In this document: positions 52,613 to 61,545 of the stretch, in pieces
How the letters are laid out: each line of letters begins with the position of its first letter
Numbering within the stretch: position 1 is the stretch's first letter
Assembly (NCBI RefSeq): GCF_000633455.1
Contig: NZ_AYMG01000042.1
Coordinates: 20,514-84,513, forward strand
From: Pedobacter jeongneungensis
Lineage (GTDB): Bacteria > Bacteroidota > Bacteroidia > Sphingobacteriales > Sphingobacteriaceae
Direction of reading: 5' to 3'
Length of the DNA: 64,000 nt
Program-made: the position numbers and the translations under genes
Notes under the pieces: generated by a model
Databases searched by the model: none
What the model saw: the letters and a program-made list of their open reading frames with translations, nothing else
Told to the model about the DNA's origin: nothing

Positions 52613-53725
52613 CTACTTACCTTGCTCCAATTCCAACGACTCTAATAAACTAATATAAATATCAATGCCTTCTTCAATCTCTTCAATACCAATAAATTCA
52701 TCAGCGGTATGTGAACGGGCAGAATTACCCGGCCCCATTTTAACCGATGGCATATCTAACCAGCCCTGATCTGAACTTGTTGGCGAGAGATAGGTTTGCC
52801 TGCCCAGTGAAAGCCCGGCCACCACCAATGGATGAAGAATATCGATATAAGATGGTTTTAAAACATTCGGTCGGAGCGTAAAATCGCATGAAGTATGGTT
52901 GATGATGGTGTTTACAATTTCCCTCTCAGTATAGTTGTGATCGAAACGGATATCAACTGTAAAACTACATTCACCAGGTACAATATTATGCTGAATACCA
53001 GCCCTGATTTCGGTCACGGTCATTTTTACGGGCTGAGGCTCGCCATCCATAATCGGGAACAGGTAACTTTTAAACCATTCAATATCTTTTAAGGCATGAT
53101 AAATGGCATTATCGCCCTCTTCGCGGGCTGCATGACCGGATCGGCCTTTAGCAATACAATCAATCACCATCGAACCTTTTTCGGCAATAGCCATCTGCAT
53201 ACAGGTTGGCTCACCAACTATGGCAAAAGAAATTTCTTTAACATCACCCAATATATCGCGGATACCTAGTTCGCCTGAGGTTTCTTCTTCAGCTGTAGCA
53301 GCTAAACAAAGGTTGAAAGACAAATCTTTCCGTTCAAAAAAATACAAAAAAGTGGCTATTAATGATACTAACGGTCCTCCCGCATCATTGCTGCCTAATC
53401 CGTATAGCTTTTCATTTTCAATAGTTGGACTAAAAGGGTCACGCAAGTACTGCCCGTTCGGTTTCACCGTATCGTGATGAGAGTTTAAAAGGATGGTTGG
53501 TTTTGATGCATCCATATATTTATTGTAGCACCACACATTGTTGTGTTTTCTCATGGTATTAACGCCATGCAGATTTAAGAAAGATTCGATATGATCGGCT
53601 GTTAGCGTTTCCTCGCCGCTGAATGAAGGAATATTAATTAATGTAGAAAGGAGTTCGACCGATTCCTGATATAAATGGTTAAGATCAGGACCTTCGGTAA
53701 GGTGTATTTTACTAATGGTATTCAT
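52613..53725 (-). CDS. argE: M20 metallopeptidase, N-acyl-ornithine deacylase-like
   Basis: 370 residues. Zn-site motifs of the M20 family: LLNSHHDTVKPNG, YGLGSNDAGGPLVSLI, ATAEEETSGELG, FAIVGEPTCM, and a late SARSHTADEFIGIEEIE. A dimerisation domain lies at ~180-290 (GRSGHAAREEGDNAIYHALK). In Bacteroidota the closest pathway role is removal of the acetyl or succinyl group from N-acylornithine. It follows a GNAT gene by 18 bp, but argB, argC, argD, argG and argH are not next to it. Confidence 0.8.
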   Translation of the reverse strand: MNTISKIHLTEGPDLNHLYQESVELLSTLINIPSFSGEETLTADHIESFLNLHGVNTMRKHNNVWCYNKYMDASKPTILLNSHHDTVKPNGQYLRDPFSPTIENEKLYGLGSNDAGGPLVSLIATFLYFFERKDLSFNLCLAATAEEETSGELGIRDILGDVKEISFAIVGEPTCMQMAIAEKGSMVIDCIAKGRSGHAAREEGDNAIYHALKDIEWFKSYLFPIMDGEPQPVKMTVTEIRAGIQHNIVPGECSFTVDIRFDHNYTEREIVNTIINHTSCDFTLRPNVLKPSYIDILHPLVVAGLSLGRQTYLSPTSSDQGWLDMPSVKMGPGNSARSHTADEFIGIEEIEEGIDIYISLLESLELEQGK

Positions 53726-53743
53726 GATGTTTTGATTAGGTGA

Positions 53744-54349
53744 TTAAGAATGGGCAACTTCCTGGTAAATTTCTGTCTGCTGGTACACTACAGGTTGCGC
53801 TTCGATAAAATATTCGGGATCAAAAAGCATAGCGGTACACAAACAGTTGCATTTTTTTTTGCGTTCTAAAATATCGTAGTTCACACAGCTTTTGCAACCT
53901 TCCCAGAAATGTTCATCGTGAGTGATCTCTGCAAAACTTACCGGCAGAAAACCGAGTTTGGCATTCATCCGCATAATGGCCGGACCAGAGGTAATGCTAA
54001 AGATTTTTGAATTGGGGTACAATCTTCTCGACATTTTGAAGATCCTGTCTTTTATTGATCTGGCTACGCCAGAGTTCCTGAATTTTGGGGCTACAATTAA
54101 TCCTGAGTTAGAAACGAAACGGCCGTCTTCCCAGGTCTCGAGGTAAGAAAATCCTACCCACTCTCCGGTATTGGTTAAGGCAATAACAGCCTTGCCTGCT
54201 GTCATTTTTTCAATAACTGATGCTGCCGTTCTTTTAGCGATCCCTGAGCCACGTGCTATGGCCGATTGTTCTGTTTCTGTTATAATTTCTTCTGCGTAAG
54301 GTGCATCGTTATGATTGGCGATACGTACAAAAATGATCTGGTTATCCAT
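53744..54349 (-). CDS. GNAT N-acetyltransferase (arginine-operon type)
   Basis: 201 residues. The GNAT fold is visible: VRIANHNDAPYAEEIITETE, KAVIALTNTGEWVGFSYLET, GLIVAPKFRNSGVARSIKDR (acetyl-CoA loop) and TSGPAIMRMNAKLGFLPVSF. A Cys-rich tail with CKSC and KKCNCLC could bind metal. This form is the one commonly first in Bacteroidota arginine operons, where a role at the acylglutamate step has been supposed. Here only the ArgE-like gene follows. Confidence 0.78.
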   Translation of the reverse strand: MDNQIIFVRIANHNDAPYAEEIITETEQSAIARGSGIAKRTAASVIEKMTAGKAVIALTNTGEWVGFSYLETWEDGRFVSNSGLIVAPKFRNSGVARSIKDRIFKMSRRLYPNSKIFSITSGPAIMRMNAKLGFLPVSFAEITHDEHFWEGCKSCVNYDILERKKKCNCLCTAMLFDPEYFIEAQPVVYQQTEIYQEVAHS

Positions 54350-54480
54350 GATGATTAAAATTTCATGCCGCGCCTATTACAAATCGAATACCGTAAATCA
54401 TCTTATGGCCGCAATTGTGGTTTAAACAATCCATTAGCTTTTATTTTTATTCAAAAAATTATAGCCCGCTGTCCATACCC

Positions 54481-54513
54481 TACCAAAATGAAAGGCTAAA
54501 TTCCATTTTGGTA
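54481..54513. promoter_or_regulatory. 10-bp perfect inverted repeat, operator candidate
   Basis: TACCAAAATG and CATTTTGGTA, 13 bp apart, lie between the GNAT gene (start 54349, minus) and the Crp-family gene (54704, plus). No T-run follows, so an operator is more likely than a terminator. The remaining part of this 354-bp gap holds AT-rich promoter sequence only. Confidence 0.5.
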
Positions 54514-54703
54514 AAGCATAATGTAATTTTGTTGATAATAAACAGAAAACCTTCTCCTGTTATTTAACGTATGTTGATTTACACCTAACAGGAATATCTT
54601 GATTAGATTAATTACGATTAACAGAGATGTGTTAATTATTTAATTTTTTTTGTACATTATATATGTCGTAGATCCCTTTATTTGAACTAAACTTTATGGT
54701 ATC

Positions 54704-55330
54704 ATGCCAAATATCAACAGCAGCTCCTTTGTTAAGCCACTTATCGAATATATGGAGCAATATCACCCCATTTCTCCGCTTCTTGCCGCACATTATGCCA
54801 CGCAGTGTACACGGTTAACCGTTAAAAAAAATAAACACATTGTTTCACCGGTTGATAGTAATGCAGCCCTTTATTTCGTGGTAAGCGGTATTGTGCGGGG
54901 TTTTATAAAAGATAGTAATAAAGATATAACCACCTGGTTCTGCTTTGGAAACAATATTGTTGGCGCCATCCGCCATCCAGATCTCCAACCCTACCATTCT
55001 GTTGAATATTTGCAGGCACTCGAAGATTGCGAACTGATCCGCATCCCCTATAGCCTGATCGAGTATGCTTATTCCAATTTCGAGGAAGCCAATATTGTTG
55101 GCCGAAAACTTTTGGCACTGCACTATTATGCTGCATCTGAAAGATCAATCCTGGCCCGGATTCCAAATGCATTGCGCAGATATCAGAAACTGGAAGAAAG
55201 CAAAAAAATAGACCTAAACAAAATACCGCTACGCTACCTGGCCAGTTATTTAGGTATGAGATTAGAAACTTTAAGCAGGATCAGAAGTAAAGAACTTCAA
55301 AAAGTGCCTGAGCAGAATGTTGCTGTATAA
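54704..55330 (+). CDS. Crp/Fnr family transcriptional regulator
   Basis: 208 residues. Beta-roll sensor domain at ~25-125 (TVKKNKHIVSPVDSNAALYF, VVSGIVRGFIKDSNKDITTW). The C-terminal HTH is IPLRYLASYLGMRLETLSRI with RSKEL. It lacks the cAMP-contact Arg. It is divergent from the GNAT/ArgE pair and followed by an AraC gene. It may control either through the inverted repeat at 54481-54513. Confidence 0.88.
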   Translation: MPNINSSSFVKPLIEYMEQYHPISPLLAAHYATQCTRLTVKKNKHIVSPVDSNAALYFVVSGIVRGFIKDSNKDITTWFCFGNNIVGAIRHPDLQPYHSVEYLQALEDCELIRIPYSLIEYAYSNFEEANIVGRKLLALHYYAASERSILARIPNALRRYQKLEESKKIDLNKIPLRYLASYLGMRLETLSRIRSKELQKVPEQNVAV

Positions 55331-55429
55331 ATAAAATCGAAGTTTTTTATCTTTGCATGGTGTATACCCATATGGACTTAATGGAATGCTTTTCGCATAT
55401 ATCGTGGTGCAGATTAACCTATATAAATA

Positions 55430-56290
55430 ATGAGGAAAACGGGACTTAAAGCAAAAACCGAAAAGGATTTAAAGGATTCTTTTTCCATATGTTATTTTAA
55501 GGAAGATTTTTGTATTGAACCATCGGCATATCGATTAACTTACCACCGGATTTTACTTCTATCACAGGGATCGGGAGAAATTTATATTGATGACCAAGCT
55601 TTTCTGATCAATGGTCAGGAGATCTTTTTGATTGCAAAAGGACAGGTTGTCGATTTCAAAGGAGGCACCAAATTTTCCGGATTTGAATTGAGCTTTGGAG
55701 ATTGCTTTTGGGAAAGAAGCCCTTCCAGTGCCAATAACTGTAAGGCTGTACTATTCAATAATGCAGCAAACAATCAGCAGCTATTATTAAATGTAAATGA
55801 CTACGATCAACTAAGCACACTCTTCGGCAGTTTATATCATGAGTTTTCTGCTTCAGCATATGTGAATAAATTAGATGCATTGGCGGCATATCTAAAAATC
55901 ATTATGATTAAAATTGCCAATGCCAGTGCAGCCTTAACAGCTGGGATTGATAAGCACGATAATAAGCTTTACCGTAATTTTATCGAATTGATCAGCCAGC
56001 ATTACCAAACTTCGCATGAGGTTGGCGATTATGCTGATTTAATGGGTATATCAGCCAGAAAATTGACCGAACTTTCTAAAAAGTGTTGTGGCAAAGGCGC
56101 TAAAGACCTTATCAATGGTCAATTGATCGCAGAAGCTAAACGATCTCTTCAATTTTCGTCAAAACCGATTAAAGAAATTGCCTATCAGCTTAATTTTAGT
56201 TCACCAGATCACTTTAGCCACTTTTTTAAAAAGAACACCACCATTTCTCCCCAGGATTACAGAATGCGCTTTGTTAATCTTGGGATTTAA
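55430..56290 (+). CDS. AraC family transcriptional regulator
   Basis: 286 residues. Cupin-like start (ILLLSQGSGEIYIDDQAFLI, GQEIFLIAKGQVVDFKGG). HTH pair at the end: GDYADLMGISARKLTELSKK, and PIKEIAYQLNFSSPDHFSHF with TISPQDYRMRF. It lies 100 bp after the Crp-family gene. No adjacent target is obvious. Confidence 0.88.
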   Translation: MRKTGLKAKTEKDLKDSFSICYFKEDFCIEPSAYRLTYHRILLLSQGSGEIYIDDQAFLINGQEIFLIAKGQVVDFKGGTKFSGFELSFGDCFWERSPSSANNCKAVLFNNAANNQQLLLNVNDYDQLSTLFGSLYHEFSASAYVNKLDALAAYLKIIMIKIANASAALTAGIDKHDNKLYRNFIELISQHYQTSHEVGDYADLMGISARKLTELSKKCCGKGAKDLINGQLIAEAKRSLQFSSKPIKEIAYQLNFSSPDHFSHFFKKNTTISPQDYRMRFVNLGI

Positions 56291-56309
56291 GAATGTTAAT
56301 TCCGGGTAT

Positions 56310-56410
56310 CTTCATTTCGAGCGAACCCGATAGCTATCGGGTGTAACGAAGTCGAGAAATCTGCCTTGAGATAGATCTCTCCATTCCGCTACGCTTCAGT
56401 CGAGATGATG
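56310..56410. repeat. palindromic repeat with CCCGATAGCTATCGGG insert
   Basis: TTCATTTCGAGCGAACCCG ... TTCAGTCGAGATGATGG, the same element as at 51760-51860 with a few changes, between convergent genes. Confidence 0.8.
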
Positions 56411-56449
56411 GTCTGCTTAAAAAACTCCGGTCGAGATGGCAACACTTAT

Positions 56450-57100
56450 TTATTCGCTCCAGGGCGAGTGCAATATACAATCGCAAAAGTTTTTACGGTG
56501 AAAATCAGGAATCATGTAAGCGCACACATCTGCTTTAATATTGCCAAAAGTGGTTTCTGTTTTATGCTCAAAACCGCTGAAAAACGTTGGGATAATCTGT
56601 TTTTTAAAATCATTTCGTGGAAAGGCTTCAACAATAGCTAACCGATCGGATTCAGTAAGGTTTTCGTACCCCTCACCCATTACATCCAGGCCAACACCAC
56701 TATACATCAAGGCCACCTCTGGTTCTTTATGTTCGGCAATACCAATAGTAGTGTGCAGGGCAATGGTATCCCAAACCAATTGTAGTGATGCTGCAGGCAA
56801 GCCATGACTTTTTAAAAAATCTCTTGCCGCATTTGCTCCGTCAACCTCAAAACGAAGATCGGCACTACTGTATTTTTTGGTTAAACCCAGATCATGAAAC
56901 ACCGAACTTACGTACAATAGTTCTGCATCGTATTTAAGGTTATTTCTTTTTCCGTTTAAGGAAGAGAAAAGAAAAACACGCAAGGAGTGATTATAAATAA
57001 ATTCTGTTCCATGCTCCAATAAAAGTTCTGTTGCCTGGCTGGCAATGGCACTATCAGGAATGGAAATCCCGGCAACTGATTTTGGTTTAATAACTGACAT
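56450..57100 (-). CDS. HD-domain protein
   Basis: 216 residues. The HD metal set is IYNHSLRVFLF, LLYVSSVFHDLGLT with the His-Asp pair, and a later LVWDTIALHTTIGIA. It resembles the cyanamide-hydratase/HDIG-like group of single-domain HD proteins (FEVDGANAARDFLKSHGL). A phosphohydrolase or hydratase reaction is possible; the substrate is unknown. It stands alone. Confidence 0.82.
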   Translation of the reverse strand: MSVIKPKSVAGISIPDSAIASQATELLLEHGTEFIYNHSLRVFLFSSLNGKRNNLKYDAELLYVSSVFHDLGLTKKYSSADLRFEVDGANAARDFLKSHGLPAASLQLVWDTIALHTTIGIAEHKEPEVALMYSGVGLDVMGEGYENLTESDRLAIVEAFPRNDFKKQIIPTFFSGFEHKTETTFGNIKADVCAYMIPDFHRKNFCDCILHSPWSE

Positions 57101-57195
57101 ATCTTTTAAATTTTATACCTCAAAGGTAGACCGCTAAAAAAGTCTGTTATTGTTAAAAACCGACGAGTGCATGTTAATTTATGCAGTGATGGGTA

Positions 57196-57230
57196 AAACA
57201 AAACGGTACATCCTTTTAGATGTACCGCCA
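57196..57230 (-). terminator. terminator of the PI-PLC gene
   Basis: On the minus strand CGGTACATC-TAAAA-GGATGTACCG followed by TTTTGTTTTAC, 31 bp after the stop of the PI-PLC-like gene. Confidence 0.7.
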
Positions 57231-57261
57231 ATACTGAACCAATAAATCAAGTGTTTTAGGT

Positions 57262-58230
57262 TTAGAAATTTGTGTTTATAATTAATTGGCTTCGGCCTGA
57301 ATCAACAAAATCAAGTGGAATAATACCGAATTTACCATGCGTGTTATTGGTAAAAAAGGTTGTGATTTTTGGATTGACAGAATTAGAAACCGTAGTAATG
57401 CTCGGAATACTGAATATACCTGCTTTATATCCACTTGCGTAATTAAGGTAAAGTTTATTCGATGTATCATTTTTTGCTTCATTTAACAAGGTTTCTATTC
57501 TTGTCCATTTTGTATTTACATCATTAACGTTGTAAAAATCCTGCACTTTTAAATTGGCAGCAGCATTATTGATATCGAAGGTGGTATTATCTGCCCATGC
57601 AGTTGCATCAATCCCTTTTGGCGAAGAACCAGAAAATCTTCTCAATAACCTGATTTTTCCGCGAATACTACCTAATGTAGGGATGTTATTTCCTAAATCC
57701 CATTTACCAGGGTTTTGCTGCACATAAGAGTCAAAAGTTTGCTCAAACGAACGGGTATTGTTCGATGGCGTATGCTCTTCTTTAACACTCATAATAATGG
57801 CTTCGGTTGGGTGACTGTTTAAAAAGTTAATGCAGGCATTAAGCACATCACTAAAATTAAGGTTTTGGTAAATGGCTCCGTGGTGGATGGCAAAAGCATT
57901 ATCGATGTGCCTGCAGCGAATATCAAGGTAACGCACACCTGCGTTTAACTGATCGGCAATACTTAGATTCTGACATTTAGCCGTACCAGCAACAGGTTCA
58001 ACTGTAGCACCCGAATCGTGTGTACCTGGGATAGAAATTGTAGCAATGCTGTTTTGATCAGCAAGTACGCTCATCCAGTTATTGAGCGAAAAACTTAATA
58101 ATGCCGCATTTGGATTTACATTTTCTTTAAGTTTTGGCCCGGAAAATTTTTCAGTCTCTTGTTGTTCTTTTTTACAGGCGCTAAAGGTGAGCACCAAGGC
58201 CACGAAAAGTGGCAGTTGTAGTTTCTTCAT
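57262..58230 (-). CDS. phosphatidylinositol-specific phospholipase C-like lipoprotein
   Basis: 322 residues. Lipobox LTFSAC (Cys19), so anchored in the envelope. The bacterial PI-PLC core: ISIPGTHDSGATVEP with the first catalytic His, VRYLDIRCRHIDNAFAIHHG with the metal/substrate and second His, IIMSVKEEHTPSNNT, and GKIRLLRRFSG. It cleaves phosphatidylinositol or a glycosyl-PI head group; eukaryotic lipids or own inositol lipids are both possible. It has its own terminator. Confidence 0.88.
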   Translation of the reverse strand: MKKLQLPLFVALVLTFSACKKEQQETEKFSGPKLKENVNPNAALLSFSLNNWMSVLADQNSIATISIPGTHDSGATVEPVAGTAKCQNLSIADQLNAGVRYLDIRCRHIDNAFAIHHGAIYQNLNFSDVLNACINFLNSHPTEAIIMSVKEEHTPSNNTRSFEQTFDSYVQQNPGKWDLGNNIPTLGSIRGKIRLLRRFSGSSPKGIDATAWADNTTFDINNAAANLKVQDFYNVNDVNTKWTRIETLLNEAKNDTSNKLYLNYASGYKAGIFSIPSITTVSNSVNPKITTFFTNNTHGKFGIIPLDFVDSGRSQLIINTNF

Positions 58231-58494
58231 AGTTTTTTAAGGAAGATTGATGATCTATTTGGTTCAGTGTCTTAAAGTTAGTAAAAGGTTTTACTAAATC
58301 GATACACTTAACAATTTTATAATAATTGTTTAATTTACCCGCTAACACTAATGGAGATCTCAGGTTGCTTAGCTAGTAAAACAAATAATTATTCACCGCC
58401 TAACCTATATATTCTTTGATGCCTTATGTGGCCAGAAAAGAACGCTTTAATTTGGATACTGATGAATTAAATAACCAATTCTCAATTAGAATAG

Positions 58495-59724
58495 ATGATT
58501 ATACAAGCTGTTAAAATAGTTATATTAGCGGCACTAATCATAATGAACATTTCAAAAAAAGCCGTTTTGAACAAAGTATTCTCATTTCTTTTAAAAAAGC
58601 AATGTGTCGTCGCTATTTACCTCATACTAGCCATTGTTGCTGGTTTCAAACAATATCATCACCATTCGTATAATAATTATCTGATCTTTAAATATGTGTA
58701 TTGGCATACCACAGATCTTCAGAATTTATATAATAATTATGCTGAATATCGGGATAGCAACCATTATGGACCTGTGTTTTCGGTTTTTATAGCACCTTTT
58801 GCCTTGTTACCCGATAGCTTAGGCTGTATATTGTGGAACATTGCCAATGTAAGCATATTGCTTTGGGGCATCTACAGTTTACCAGTTTCACTTAAAAAAA
58901 GAACAATCATCGCCTGGATCTGTGCGCACGAGGCATTAACGGCACTTTTTAGTTTTCAGTTTAATATTGCCTTAACGGGGATTATATTGCTCAGTTTCTC
59001 TTACCTGGTTAAGAAAAAGGAAGTACAATCTGCCTTTTTTATTGCCTTTGGCACATTGGTAAAACTTTATGGTATAGTTGGACTCGCCTTTTTCTTTTTC
59101 ACCAAAAACAAGTTAAAATTTATTTTAGGCTGTTTTATTGCATTTGCTATATTGTTTGCTTTGCCGATGGTCATTTCCTCACCAGCATTCGTTATACAAT
59201 CTTATAGCGACTGGTACCACTCTTTAGCGCATAAAAATGAATTAAATGCTTCGTTAACTTCTTTTCAGGATATTTCTTTAATGGGAATGGCGAGACGGAT
59301 AACAGGTAACATCAACATTCCGAATATCCCATTTTTATTAGGTGGATTAATATTGTTCGGTTTACCTTATACCCGTATCAATCAATACAAACATTTAGGT
59401 TTTAGGCTAATGCTGCTGGCCTCAACATTGATTTTTACCGTTATATTTAGCAGCGGGTCAGAATCGCCAACTTATATCATTGCTTTTGCTGGTGTAGCCA
59501 TCTGGTTTATGGTGCAGCAAAACCCTAAAAAAGGCTGGATAATTGCCTTGTTTATCTTTGCTTTTGTATTAACCAGCCTATCGCCGACCGATATTTTCCC
59601 CAGGGCTGTTAAAGAATTTATTCGTCTATATTCGCTTAAAGCCCTACCTTGCGTCATTATTTGGTTAACCATTATATATCAAATGATGAAAGAAGATTTT
59701 AAGTCTTATCTGATTGCCGATTGA
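58495..59724 (+). CDS. GT87-type membrane glycosyltransferase (GT-C fold)
   Basis: 409 residues with about 9-10 membrane helices; an ATG at 58543 is an alternative start. Early loop HYGPVFSVFIAPFALLPDSL and the pattern FNIALTGIILLSFSYLVKKK are those of DUF2029/GT87 proteins, which use polyprenyl-phosphate sugars as donors. LVKLYGIVGLAFFFFTKNK is also conserved. Its stop overlaps the next ATG (TGATG). It belongs to a three-gene module with a GT2 and a deacetylase. Confidence 0.82.
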   Translation: MIIQAVKIVILAALIIMNISKKAVLNKVFSFLLKKQCVVAIYLILAIVAGFKQYHHHSYNNYLIFKYVYWHTTDLQNLYNNYAEYRDSNHYGPVFSVFIAPFALLPDSLGCILWNIANVSILLWGIYSLPVSLKKRTIIAWICAHEALTALFSFQFNIALTGIILLSFSYLVKKKEVQSAFFIAFGTLVKLYGIVGLAFFFFTKNKLKFILGCFIAFAILFALPMVISSPAFVIQSYSDWYHSLAHKNELNASLTSFQDISLMGMARRITGNINIPNIPFLLGGLILFGLPYTRINQYKHLGFRLMLLASTLIFTVIFSSGSESPTYIIAFAGVAIWFMVQQNPKKGWIIALFIFAFVLTSLSPTDIFPRAVKEFIRLYSLKALPCVIIWLTIIYQMMKEDFKSYLIAD

Positions 59725-60656
59725 TGAATAAATTAGTTTCTATAGTAATCCCTGCCTACAATGAAGCCGATAATATTTTCGTAATTGCCGAAAGTATTAA
59801 GCAGGTTTTTTCGACGATCGATTACCGTTACGAAATTATCCTGGTAGATGATGGAAGTGCCGATCATACCCTTGAGAAAATAAAGGATTATGCGGCAACA
59901 GGTGATAATATCTTCTTTCTCGAATTTTCTAAAAATTTCGGCCATCAACTGGCTGTAAAAGCTGGAATGGACCATGCTTTTGGAGACTGTGTGATTTCTA
60001 TGGATTGCGATATGCAGCATCCACCAGAACTTATCCCTGAAATGCTTCAGAAATGGCAGGAAGGATTTGAAGTGGTGTATACCATAAGGGAAGAAGATAA
60101 AAATCTGTCAAAAGGCAAAAGAAGCTCATCAAACCTGTTTTATAAAACCTTAAACTGGCTATCTGATATCGATTTAGAGCCAGGAGCTGCCGATTTCCGG
60201 TTACTGGATCAAAAAGTGGTAAGTGTTTTCAGGAATTTCCACGAAAATGAACCTTTTTTACGCGGCTTGGTAAAATGGTTGGGTTTTAAACAATTTGCCA
60301 TCAGGTATAATCCGGCTGCACGTTTTTCGGGACAGAGCAAATACACCTTTAAAAAGATGTTAAGGTTAGCATTACATGGTGTAACTTCTTTTAGTATAAA
60401 ACCGCTGTATTCTGCTGTTTACCTGGGTTTCATCCTTTCATTTGCATCTGTACTTTATATACCTTACATTATTTATGCCTTTGTAAACCATGTAGAAGTT
60501 TCTGGCTGGGCATCGGTAATTATGACCATTGTCTTTTTTGGGGGGCTACAGCTTATTATTTTAGGTATTATAGGTATTTATGTAGGCAAAATGTTCATGC
60601 AGTCTAAAAACCGTCCCAATTACATCATCCGTTCAACTAATATTCAGCAAAAATAA
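59724..60656 (+). CDS. GT2 glycosyltransferase (polyprenyl-phosphate type)
   Basis: 310 residues from the ATG at 59724. GT-A domain at 1-220 with VSIVIPAYNEADNIFVIAES, LVDDGSADHTLEK, NFGHQLAVKAGMDHAFGDCV and the DxD-like SMDCDMQHPPEL. Two C-terminal membrane helices (~230-255, 265-290). Arrangement and length match GtrB/ArnC/DPM1-like enzymes that put a sugar on undecaprenyl phosphate. It overlaps the GT87 gene and abuts the deacetylase gene. Confidence 0.92.
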   Translation: MNKLVSIVIPAYNEADNIFVIAESIKQVFSTIDYRYEIILVDDGSADHTLEKIKDYAATGDNIFFLEFSKNFGHQLAVKAGMDHAFGDCVISMDCDMQHPPELIPEMLQKWQEGFEVVYTIREEDKNLSKGKRSSSNLFYKTLNWLSDIDLEPGAADFRLLDQKVVSVFRNFHENEPFLRGLVKWLGFKQFAIRYNPAARFSGQSKYTFKKMLRLALHGVTSFSIKPLYSAVYLGFILSFASVLYIPYIIYAFVNHVEVSGWASVIMTIVFFGGLQLIILGIIGIYVGKMFMQSKNRPNYIIRSTNIQQK

Positions 60657-61436
60657 ATGGTATTGTTAAGTTTTGATATCGAAGAATTTGATATGCCTTT
60701 TGAGTATGGAAAAGATATTTCTTTTGAAGATCAGATTGCCATTTCGAGAGCTGGTACCATCGCCATTTTGGATATTTTAGATAAATACAACGTAAAAGCT
60801 ACATTTTTTTGTACGGTAACTTTTGCCGAAAACATTCCCGATCTTATTAAGCGAATCACAGAGACGGGGCACGAACTGGCTTCGCACGGGTATTATCATT
60901 CGGATTTTAAACCCGAACACCTGCTTCAATCTAAACTCAAATTAGAAGAACTTTCTGGTAAAGAAATTACCGGTTACCGCATGGCAAGGATGATGCCTGT
61001 TGATGAAAAAGAAATTGAAAAGGCAGGATATACTTATAATACTTCGATAAACCCAACCTATTTACCTGGACGGTACAATAATTTTAACATCTCGAGAACA
61101 CATTTTGTTAAAGATAATGTATTACAGATTCCGGCATCAGTAAGTCCAATTGTAAGGTTTCCGCTATTTTGGTTGTCATTTCATAATTTACCGCTGAGTG
61201 TTTATAAAACACTGGCCAACTGGACGTATAAAAAGGATAAATATCTGAATATTTATTTCCACCCTTGGGAATTCACTGATTTAAGCGATTTTGAACGTTT
61301 TGGTTTCCCAGGTTATGTGAGGAAAAATACAGGTAGAAAAATGATCGAACGTATGGAAGCCCTTATTTCGTGGATGAAGGCGAAAAACTATCCGTTTGGG
61401 ACTTTTCAGGAGTTTATTAAAACCCTGGATGCTTAG
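60657..61436 (+). CDS. polysaccharide deacetylase family protein
   Basis: 259 residues, starting on the base after the GT2 stop. NodB-type motifs: LSFDIEEFDMPFEYG (motif 1 Asp), ELASHGYYHSDF (motif 2 metal His pair), GYRMARMMPVDEKE (motif 3 Arg) and IYFHPWEFTD (late His). The N-terminal 'FDIEEFD' and DUF3473-like end are typical of enzymes acting on lipid-linked or exported sugars. It likely removes an N-acyl group from the sugar added by the GT2. Confidence 0.9.
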   Translation: MVLLSFDIEEFDMPFEYGKDISFEDQIAISRAGTIAILDILDKYNVKATFFCTVTFAENIPDLIKRITETGHELASHGYYHSDFKPEHLLQSKLKLEELSGKEITGYRMARMMPVDEKEIEKAGYTYNTSINPTYLPGRYNNFNISRTHFVKDNVLQIPASVSPIVRFPLFWLSFHNLPLSVYKTLANWTYKKDKYLNIYFHPWEFTDLSDFERFGFPGYVRKNTGRKMIERMEALISWMKAKNYPFGTFQEFIKTLDA

Positions 61437-61545
61437 GTTTTTAATAAATGTATTTTTTCGTTTAGTATTCAGGGTAGTTACCGGAGCACGGGAACAAACT
61501 TAAATAGCTGTAATGTCCTTGTGCTCCAAAAAACTAAAATCTCCT

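Noticed and set aside
61483..61527. Terminator between the deacetylase and protease genes
   Set aside because: Only a 7-bp stem (GGAGCAC/GTGCTCC) with a ~30-nt loop and no T-run on either strand.
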